A DNA stretch of 5,250 nt from Gammaproteobacteria bacterium (GTDB taxonomy: Bacteria; Pseudomonadota; Gammaproteobacteria; Pseudomonadales; Azotimanducaceae): assembly GCA_018667205.1 (NCBI GenBank), contig JABIVN010000260.1, forward strand, positions 1 through 5,250, given 5' to 3'. Below are positions 1 to 5,250 of the stretch, in pieces. Position 1 is the stretch's first letter, and each line of letters starts with the position of its first letter. The position numbers and the translations under genes are program-made. Below the pieces are notes generated by a model. That model saw only the letters and a program-made list of their open reading frames with translations. It did not search any database and was not told the DNA's origin.

Positions 1-1146
<1,146 letters not shown>

Positions 1147-1149
1147 GCT

Positions 1150-1776
1150 ATGTCTGCAAAACTTGTCATTGCACTGACTAAAGGCCGGGTTCTGACGGAC
1201 GAATTGTTGCTTCTCGCCCTGATAGGAATAGAGCCAAAAGAAGATCCGCAGAAGTCTCGTAAGTTGGTGTTTGAAACCAATCGGGATGATGTGGAAATTA
1301 TGGTTCTGCGTGGTGCGGATGTTGCTACTTATGTGGAACATGGGATCGCTGACCTTGGCATGTCTGGTAAGGATGTGCTGTTGGAGCACAGCGGGGTCGG
1401 TTTCTATGAGCCTCTGGACCTTGGGCTGGGTAGATGCCAGATTATGGTCGCGGGCCTAAAAAATGAGCCCGAACTACCGTCCAGGCTTCGTATTGCGACG
1501 AAATTCACGAAAACAGCTAAGCGATATTATGCCGCGCAGGGAGTTCAGGTTGACATCATCAAGCTCTACGGAGCGATGGAACTTGCCCCGGTAACCGGTA
1601 TGGCTCACCGAATTGTTGATATTGTAGAGACGGGTAATACGCTCAAAGCTAATGGCCTTGTCCCTATGGAGCTGATTGCAGAGGTCAGCACTCGCCTTAT
1701 TGTTAACGAATCTTCATTTAAAACTAAGTACGATCGGATCAGTTCGCTTATTGAAGCGCTGGGAAAAGAAACATGA
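1150..1776 (+). CDS. hisG: ATP phosphoribosyltransferase catalytic subunit, short form (HisG-S)
   Basis: HisG condenses ATP with PRPP to give phosphoribosyl-ATP, the first and feedback-controlled step of histidine synthesis. At 208 residues this is the short form, which lacks the C-terminal histidine-binding regulatory domain of the roughly 300-residue enterobacterial enzyme. The family signature runs from Glu144 through GMAHRIVDIVETGNTL (150-165), with the PRPP-binding loop ETGNTLKANG around 160-169. Other conserved blocks are ALTKGR near the N-terminus, YVEHGIADLGMSGKDVL (61-77) and ATKFTKTAKRYYA. The ATG at 1150 is preceded by GGAG at 1140-1143, 6 bases away, and MSAKLVIALTKGR aligns with Pseudomonas HisG. 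In known systems short HisG works in a hetero-octamer with HisZ, a HisRS-like regulatory subunit; no hisZ lies in this window. Its stop codon overlaps the hisD start, which suggests translational coupling. Confidence 0.97.
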   Translation: MSAKLVIALTKGRVLTDELLLLALIGIEPKEDPQKSRKLVFETNRDDVEIMVLRGADVATYVEHGIADLGMSGKDVLLEHSGVGFYEPLDLGLGRCQIMVAGLKNEPELPSRLRIATKFTKTAKRYYAAQGVQVDIIKLYGAMELAPVTGMAHRIVDIVETGNTLKANGLVPMELIAEVSTRLIVNESSFKTKYDRISSLIEALGKET

Positions 1777-3083
1777 TTGCGCGGCTGGATAGCGATTCAC
1801 CGCTGTTTGATTCGGCGTTGAAATCCTTGGGTGAGTTTCCAGAACAGGATCGGATTCAGATACGCGCTAGTGTCACTGCCATTCTGGCAGATGTGCGGGT
1901 CAGGGGGGACGAAGCCCTGGTTGAGCTGACCAATCGCTTTGATGGCCAGTCCGCTTTGAATATGGCGGCGCTTTCGATCGGGCAAGATCAGTTGCTGGAG
2001 GCTTATGAGTCCATTGATGATCTTGTTCGTGATGCTCTGATAGAGTCAGCCGACAGGGTTCGTGAGTACCATGAGCATCAAAAATCGTCGATAGGCTCGG
2101 GCGATGGATGGCGTTATACGGATAGTATGGGTAACCAGCTCGGACAGAGCATTCGGCCAATGTCGCGGGTAGGCATCTATGCCCCAGGCGGGAAAGCATC
2201 TTATCCGTCGACGGTAATAATGACCGCGATTCCTGCTCAGGTTGCCGGTGTGAAGGAGATGGTCCTTTGCGTCCCAACCCCCGGGGGTGAACTTAATCCA
2301 GTGCTGTTGGCTGCCGCGCATCTTTGTGGGATTGATCATGTGTTTGCCCTGGGTGGAGCTCAGGCAATTGCGGCGATGGCCTTTGGGACTGAAGCCGTAC
2401 CGAAAGTCGACAAGATTGTCGGCCCGGGTAACATCTATGTCGCGACCGCCAAGGAGATGGTGTTCGGTAAGGTGGGAATCGATATGATTGCCGGTCCATC
2501 TGAGGTGTTGATTGTGGCGGATGATAGCGCCGACCCGAGTTGGGTGGTCCAGGATATGTTCGCCCAGGCAGAGCATGACGAGATGGCTCAGGCAATTGTC
2601 ATTTCGCCCAGTGAAAAACTGCTGGAAGCGATCGCGCAGCAGCTACCTATTAAATTGGCTCAGCAAAAGCGTCAGCCTATCATTGCTGAAGCAATTTCCA
2701 GCAGGGGAGCTCTGATCAAGGTCAAGGACCTTAATGAAGCGTTCGAGATTGTGAATAAAATTGCGCCAGAGCACTTGCAGCTGGCGATTCACGCCCCCGA
2801 GGGCTGGTTGCCCAGCGTGCAGCATGCAGGCGCGATATTCCTGGGTGTGGATACGGCAGAGGTCGTAGGTGACTATACGGCGGGTCCAAGTCATGTATTA
2901 CCGACGAGTGGTACCGCTCGGTTCGCTTCCCCCCTGGGGGTGTATGACTTTCAGACTCGTACTTCGATCATCCAATGTTCCCGTGAGGGAGCAATAAAGC
3001 TTAGCCGCGCGGCTGCGATTCTTGCCAGCGAAGAAGGTCTTTATGCCCATGCCGAGTCCGCCTTGGCTCGATTAAAGGGTTAA
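1773..3083 (+). CDS. hisD: Histidinol dehydrogenase (HisD)
   Basis: HisD is a zinc enzyme that oxidises L-histidinol via histidinal to L-histidine with two NAD+, the last two steps of the pathway. The 436 residues are the usual family length (about 430-440). The signature IDMIAGPSEVLIVAD lies at 236-250. Zinc-ligand equivalents are Gln265 and His268 (AQAEHDE), Asp367 (VGDYTAGPSH) and His426 (GLYAHAES). The catalytic pair Glu333/His334 sits in APEHL, and His374 completes the site. The spacing of these residues matches the E. coli enzyme (Q259, H262, E326, H327, D360, H367, H419) to within one residue, so the protein should be active. The start codon lies within the hisG stop region (ATGA, 4-base overlap), with GGGAAAAGAA just upstream as a purine-rich ribosome site. 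In Pseudomonas hisC follows hisD; here zapE follows after 10 bases. Confidence 0.98.
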   Translation: MIARLDSDSPLFDSALKSLGEFPEQDRIQIRASVTAILADVRVRGDEALVELTNRFDGQSALNMAALSIGQDQLLEAYESIDDLVRDALIESADRVREYHEHQKSSIGSGDGWRYTDSMGNQLGQSIRPMSRVGIYAPGGKASYPSTVIMTAIPAQVAGVKEMVLCVPTPGGELNPVLLAAAHLCGIDHVFALGGAQAIAAMAFGTEAVPKVDKIVGPGNIYVATAKEMVFGKVGIDMIAGPSEVLIVADDSADPSWVVQDMFAQAEHDEMAQAIVISPSEKLLEAIAQQLPIKLAQQKRQPIIAEAISSRGALIKVKDLNEAFEIVNKIAPEHLQLAIHAPEGWLPSVQHAGAIFLGVDTAEVVGDYTAGPSHVLPTSGTARFASPLGVYDFQTRTSIIQCSREGAIKLSRAAAILASEEGLYAHAESALARLKG

Positions 3084-3093
3084 CGGGCGCTGA

Positions 3094-4191
3094 ATGTTAG
3101 GTCCCTTACAGCGTTACCTGAAAGGCGTAGATCAAGGAGAATATCAGCGGGATGACTCCCAGGAGGTGGCGCTGAGACTCCTGCAGAAACTCTTTGATGA
3201 AATTAGTGCCTCTGTGGACCAGCCCCGTTCTGGCTTCTTCACGCGTCTCATAGGAAAAAAAGGCAACCCTCCCTTGGTCCGGGGTTTGTACTTTTGGGGT
3301 GGGGTAGGGCGAGGTAAAACATTTTTGATGGATCTGTTTTACGAAGAGTTGCCCATAAAACAAAAGAAACGTTTGCACTTTCACCGGTTTATGCGCCAGG
3401 TTCATCAGAAACTCAATGATTTTCAGGGTGAATCGAACCCGCTTAAAAAAGTTGCGGCCAGTTTCGCAGGACAGGCTAGAGTGATTTGTTTCGACGAATT
3501 CTTTGTGAGTGATATTACTGATGCAATGCTGCTCGCGGGCTTGCTTGATGAGATGTTCAAGCTAGGCGTGACCCTGGTCGCCACCTCAAATGTAGAGCCT
3601 GATCACCTATACGAAAACGGACTGCAGCGCCGGAAATTCCTACCAGCGATTGAGTTACTCAATACTCATACGTTGGTTCACAACATGGACGGAGGCTTGG
3701 ATTATCGACTTCGAGCGTTGGAATCCGCCGAAATTTACCATTTCCCGCTGGATGATGCTGCGGAAACCGGGTTGCAGGCAGCTTTTCACAGTATTTCCCC
3801 TGATGAGGGGAGGGCAGCAGTTGTGCTGCCAATAGAGGGCCGTGACATTGCAACACGCCGCTGTGGTGACGGCGTTGCCTGGTTTGAGTTTGCGGCGCTA
3901 TGTGATGGTCCAAGAAGTCAGAATGACTATATTGAATTGGCACGCTTGTTCCAGACTGTGCTGATTGGCAATGTCCCAAGGTTTGGTGAGCAGAAAGAGG
4001 ATCAGGCCCGGCGGTTTATCAGTCTTGTCGATGAGTTTTATGACAGGAGTGTAAAACTGATCTTGTCTGCGGAATCCCCCATCCTAGATCTTTATCATGG
4101 GCGTAGGTTGGCGTTTGAGTTTCAGAGGACCGAGAGCCGCCTGCAGGAGATGCAGTCGAAGGAGTATCTATCAAGGCAGCACAAGCCTTAA
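3094..4191 (+). CDS. zapE: Cell division protein ZapE, AFG1-like AAA+ family ATPase
   Basis: ZapE is an ATPase of the AFG1/LACE1 family. In E. coli it associates with the FtsZ ring and matters for division under stress such as low oxygen or high temperature. The 365 residues compare with 375 in E. coli. Visible motifs are Walker A GGVGRGKT (69-76), LHFHRFM (94-100), Walker B VICFDEFFVSDITDAM (130-145, acidic pair Asp134/Glu135), a sensor-1-like ATSN (163-166), NGLQRRKFLPAI (175-186, probable arginine-finger region), DYRLR (203-207) and the C-terminal block SRLQEMQSKEYL. All key P-loop residues are present. The ATG at 3094 is chosen because LQRYLKGVDQG near the N-terminus aligns with the E. 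coli start region; its ribosome site is weak (GGG at 3085-3087). The gene lies 10 bases after hisD and is probably read through from the murA-his unit. The family identity is secure; the FtsZ role is transferred from E. coli. Confidence 0.95.
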   Translation: MLGPLQRYLKGVDQGEYQRDDSQEVALRLLQKLFDEISASVDQPRSGFFTRLIGKKGNPPLVRGLYFWGGVGRGKTFLMDLFYEELPIKQKKRLHFHRFMRQVHQKLNDFQGESNPLKKVAASFAGQARVICFDEFFVSDITDAMLLAGLLDEMFKLGVTLVATSNVEPDHLYENGLQRRKFLPAIELLNTHTLVHNMDGGLDYRLRALESAEIYHFPLDDAAETGLQAAFHSISPDEGRAAVVLPIEGRDIATRRCGDGVAWFEFAALCDGPRSQNDYIELARLFQTVLIGNVPRFGEQKEDQARRFISLVDEFYDRSVKLILSAESPILDLYHGRRLAFEFQRTESRLQEMQSKEYLSRQHKP

Positions 4192-4213
4192 GCCGCGGCC
4201 AACCAGGCTAAAA

Positions 4214-4232
4214 TAGATCAGCATATGATCTG
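4214..4232 (+). other. Potential RNA hairpin downstream of zapE
   Basis: AGATCA (4215-4220) pairs perfectly with TGATCT (4226-4231) around the 5-base loop GCATA, and a T-G wobble at 4214/4232 extends the stem to 7 pairs. No T-run follows directly, so on its own it is not a classical terminator. It could be a 3'-end stabilising stem upstream of the next hairpin. It is seen in sequence only, and chance cannot be excluded. Confidence 0.35.
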
Positions 4233-4240
4233 ACAGAAAG

Positions 4241-4267
4241 GGCCGTGTTGAGTGCGGCCGTGTTTTG
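4241..4267 (+). terminator. Candidate rho-independent terminator after zapE
   Basis: GGCCG (4241-4245) pairs with CGGCC (4255-4259) around a 9-base loop, giving five G-C pairs. A short T tract follows (GTGTTTTGT, from 4260), and AAAG precedes the stem. It lies about 50 bases after the zapE stop, the expected place for a terminator of the murA-his-zapE unit. The stem is short, the loop large and the T tract interrupted, so efficiency is uncertain. Confidence 0.4.
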
Positions 4268-4321
4268 TACCAATTGCTCGGCGATATGTCGTATTTATGG
4301 TCTAAATAAGGGATGAAAATC

Positions 4322-4352
4322 AAGGAATTACCCCGGTTCGATTGGTTCCTTT
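4322..4352 (+). terminator. Second candidate hairpin/terminator upstream of the rplM promoter
   Basis: AAGGAATTA (4322-4330) can pair with TGGTTCCTT (4343-4351) as nine pairs including two G-U wobbles, with a 12-base loop. A pyrimidine-rich stretch (TATTCTCCTT) follows. It lies just upstream of the proposed -35 of rplM and could insulate rplM from upstream transcription. The stem is A-U rich and the T tract imperfect, so support is weak. Confidence 0.25.
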
Positions 4353-4359
4353 ATTCTCC

Positions 4360-4396
4360 TTGCAACTGAGATGCCCCTTGGTTAATATGCGCGCTC
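4360..4396 (+). promoter_or_regulatory. Predicted sigma-70 promoter of rplM-rpsI
   Basis: TTGCAA (4360-4365, 4 of 6 consensus bases) and TAATAT (4383-4388, 4 of 6) are separated by exactly 17 bases. Directly after the -10 comes GCGCGC (4389-4394), a GC-rich discriminator of the kind found at stringently controlled promoters of rRNA and ribosomal protein genes. Transcription would begin near 4395-4397, giving a leader of about 67 bases. The T-rich stretch at 4346-4357 could contribute an UP-like contact. This is a prediction by eye; the start point is unmapped. Confidence 0.5.
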
Positions 4397-4399
4397 CCT

Positions 4400-4432
4400 G
4401 AACCCTGATCTGTGTATACACAAAGAGGGTTT
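4400..4432 (+). promoter_or_regulatory. Two-tier hairpin in the rplM 5' leader, candidate L13 autoregulatory element
   Basis: AACCCT (4401-4406) pairs with AGGGTT (4426-4431), extended by a G-U pair at 4400/4432. Inside, after an asymmetric internal loop (GATC against AAG), TGTG (4411-4414) pairs with CACA (4419-4422) around TATA; these form the perfect 12-base palindrome TGTGTATACACA. The structure would begin within a few bases of the predicted transcript start and end 30 bases before the rplM start codon. No T-run follows, so it is not a terminator. L13 has been reported to repress its own operon in E. coli; assigning this hairpin to that control is inference. Confidence 0.45.
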
Positions 4433-4462
4433 CGAACATCACAAGACGGTTAGTTATTAAGC

Positions 4463-4891
4463 ATGAAGACAGTTAGCGCCAGAAAAGAAACAGCAACGCA
4501 CAAATGGTATGTCGTGGACGCATCAGGCAAGACCCTGGGGCGACTTTGTACAGAGATTGCGAACCGCCTGAGAGGCAAGCATAAGCCAGAGTTCACACCG
4601 CACGTTGACACGGGTGACTATGTCGTCGTTGTCAACGCCGAAAAGATCGTGGTAACCGGTAAAAAGGCAACCGACAAGCTTTATCACCACCACACTGGAT
4701 ACCCTGGAGGCATTAAGTCTATTTCTTTTGACAAGCTTCTGGTCAAGTCTCCGGAAATGATCATTGAAAAAGCAGTCAAGGGCATGATGCCAAAGAATAA
4801 GTTGAGCCGTGCAATGCTCTCCAAGCTGAAGGTCTATGCGGGCAACGATCATCCCCATAGTGCACAGCAACCCACGCTATTAGAAATTTAA
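4463..4891 (+). CDS. rplM: 50S ribosomal protein L13
   Basis: L13 is an early-assembling protein of the large ribosomal subunit that binds 23S rRNA. The 142 residues equal the length of E. coli L13 and align without gaps from MKT to the C-terminal AQQPTLLEI. Conserved blocks are [14 protein letters not shown] (15-28), [20 protein letters not shown] (35-54), [20 protein letters not shown] (64-83) and the signature region [20 protein letters not shown] followed by VYAGNDHPH. The ATG at 4463 is fixed by this alignment. No convincing Shine-Dalgarno sequence precedes it (ACGGTTAGTTATTAAGC), which is notable for a highly expressed gene. rpsI follows after 27 bases, the near-universal L13-S9 operon pair. 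The leader hairpin and GC-rich discriminator upstream suggest feedback and growth-rate control (inference). Confidence 0.99.
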   Translation: MKTVSARKETATHKWYVVDASGKTLGRLCTEIANRLRGKHKPEFTPHVDTGDYVVVVNAEKIVVTGKKATDKLYHHHTGYPGGIKSISFDKLLVKSPEMIIEKAVKGMMPKNKLSRAMLSKLKVYAGNDHPHSAQQPTLLEI

Positions 4892-4918
4892 CTAAAACCA
4901 GTATTTAGGTAACAGCCA

Positions 4919-5250
4919 ATGACCCAGTATTACGGAACCGGAAGAAGAAAATCAGCCAAGGCACGAGTCTTTATGACCGCTGGCGATGGGAGCATCCGGG
5001 TAAACGACCGTAGCCTCGATGAGTACTTCGGTAGAGAAACGGCTCGTATGATCGTGAGGCAACCTATGGAAGTTGCTGATGTTACAGGGAAATTCGACTT
5101 CAACGTCACTGTTCGAGGTGGCGGTGGATTCGGCCAGGCTGGTGCGATCCGGCATGGAATCACTCGTGCACTTCTAGCGTACGATGAGACGCTTCGGCCA
5201 ACCCTGCGAAGTGCAGGTTTCGTCACGCGAGACGCAAGATCCGTCGAACG
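4919..5250 (+). CDS. rpsI: 30S ribosomal protein S9, 3'-truncated by window
   Basis: S9 is a small-subunit head protein whose basic C-terminal tail reaches the P-site tRNA. The frame opens at the ATG at 4919 and stays open to the window end, giving 110 full codons plus two bases. The protein begins [18 protein letters not shown], close to E. coli S9 ([14 protein letters not shown]) but two residues shorter at the N-terminus. [13 protein letters not shown] (37-49) is conserved, and the S9 signature fits fully at 67-85 (GGGGFGQ followed by [12 protein letters not shown]). The visible part ends [10 protein letters not shown]; about 18-20 residues are missing, including the tail ending in SKR that contacts tRNA. 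AGGT at 4907-4910, 8 bases before the ATG, is a plausible ribosome site. It is co-transcribed with rplM. Confidence 0.98.
   Translation, partial: MTQYYGTGRRKSAKARVFMTAGDGSIRVNDRSLDEYFGRETARMIVRQPMEVADVTGKFDFNVTVRGGGGFGQAGAIRHGITRALLAYDETLRPTLRSAGFVTRDARSVE

Larger units (their letters stand above)
4192..4462 (+). other. Intergenic region between zapE and rplM
   Basis: This 271-base stretch is the only sizeable non-coding DNA in the window. Its first part (4192-4352) carries three potential hairpins that could end or stabilise the zapE transcript. Its last part (4360-4462) carries the best promoter match and a structured leader for rplM. I saw no tRNA and no convincing small gene in it. The palindrome GCCGCGGC at 4192-4199, directly after the zapE stop, has no obvious role. 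Confidence 0.85.

Noticed and set aside
2046..2576. Long minus-strand open frame (176 aa) opposite hisD, and similar ones opposite murA (538-963), zapE (3659-3979), rplM (4523-4870) and rpsI (4930-5226)
   Set aside because: Each lies wholly opposite a conserved gene, has a composition rich in Arg, His, Ser and Pro typical of antisense translation, and shows no recognisable motif.
4274..4301. Alternative promoter TTGCTC with a 16-base spacer and TATGGT
   Set aside because: Both hexamers are poor and the spacing is suboptimal; the pair at 4360-4388 is better and closer to rplM.
4335..4343. GGTTCGATT resembling a tRNA T-loop
   Set aside because: The flanking bases do not form the 5-bp T-stem, and there is no acceptor, D or anticodon arm around it.
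4313..4369. Small open frame of 18 codons (MKIKELPRFDWFLYSPCN) before rplM
   Set aside because: The purine-rich AAGGG abuts its ATG with no spacing, the frame overlaps the predicted -35, and it resembles nothing I recognise.
4410..4425. CTGTGTATACACAAAG as a LexA-like operator
   Set aside because: The right half is AAG instead of CAG, and the palindrome centre is offset from the CTG-N10-CAG centre. An RNA hairpin in the rplM leader explains it better.

Overview
This is an ordinary housekeeping stretch of a gammaproteobacterial chromosome. All genes are on the + strand and together leave little free space. The order is murA (5' end cut off by the window), hisG, hisD, zapE, a 271-base intergenic region, rplM, and rpsI (3' end cut off). 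A murA-hisG-hisD block upstream of zapE and rplM-rpsI is the arrangement known from Pseudomonas and related marine gammaproteobacteria. The proteins resemble E. coli and Pseudomonas homologues as I remember them. I cannot name the genus: the short-form HisG and the gene order point to Pseudomonadales/Cellvibrionales-like lineages rather than Enterobacteriaceae, but that is inference.

Region 1 (1-4191) looks like one transcription unit. murA ends 3 bases before hisG, hisG and hisD overlap in an ATGA, and hisD ends 10 bases before zapE. There is no room for a terminator or a histidine leader-peptide attenuator, so any promoter must lie upstream of the window or inside a coding region. The unit combines the first committed step of peptidoglycan synthesis (MurA), the first and last enzymes of histidine synthesis (HisG, HisD) and a division-associated ATPase (ZapE). 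In Pseudomonas hisC and further genes lie between hisD and zapE; here they are absent.

Region 2 (4192-4462) separates the two units. It holds several potential RNA hairpins after zapE, a plausible sigma-70 promoter with a GC-rich discriminator, and a two-tier hairpin in the presumed 5' leader of rplM.

Region 3 (4463-5250) is the conserved rplM-rpsI operon for ribosomal proteins L13 and S9, separated by 27 bases.

I found no mobile element, CRISPR array, tRNA or rRNA gene, broken gene or sign of horizontal transfer, and no candidate for a new biological system. The points most worth a second look are the rplM leader structure and the direct hisD-zapE junction.
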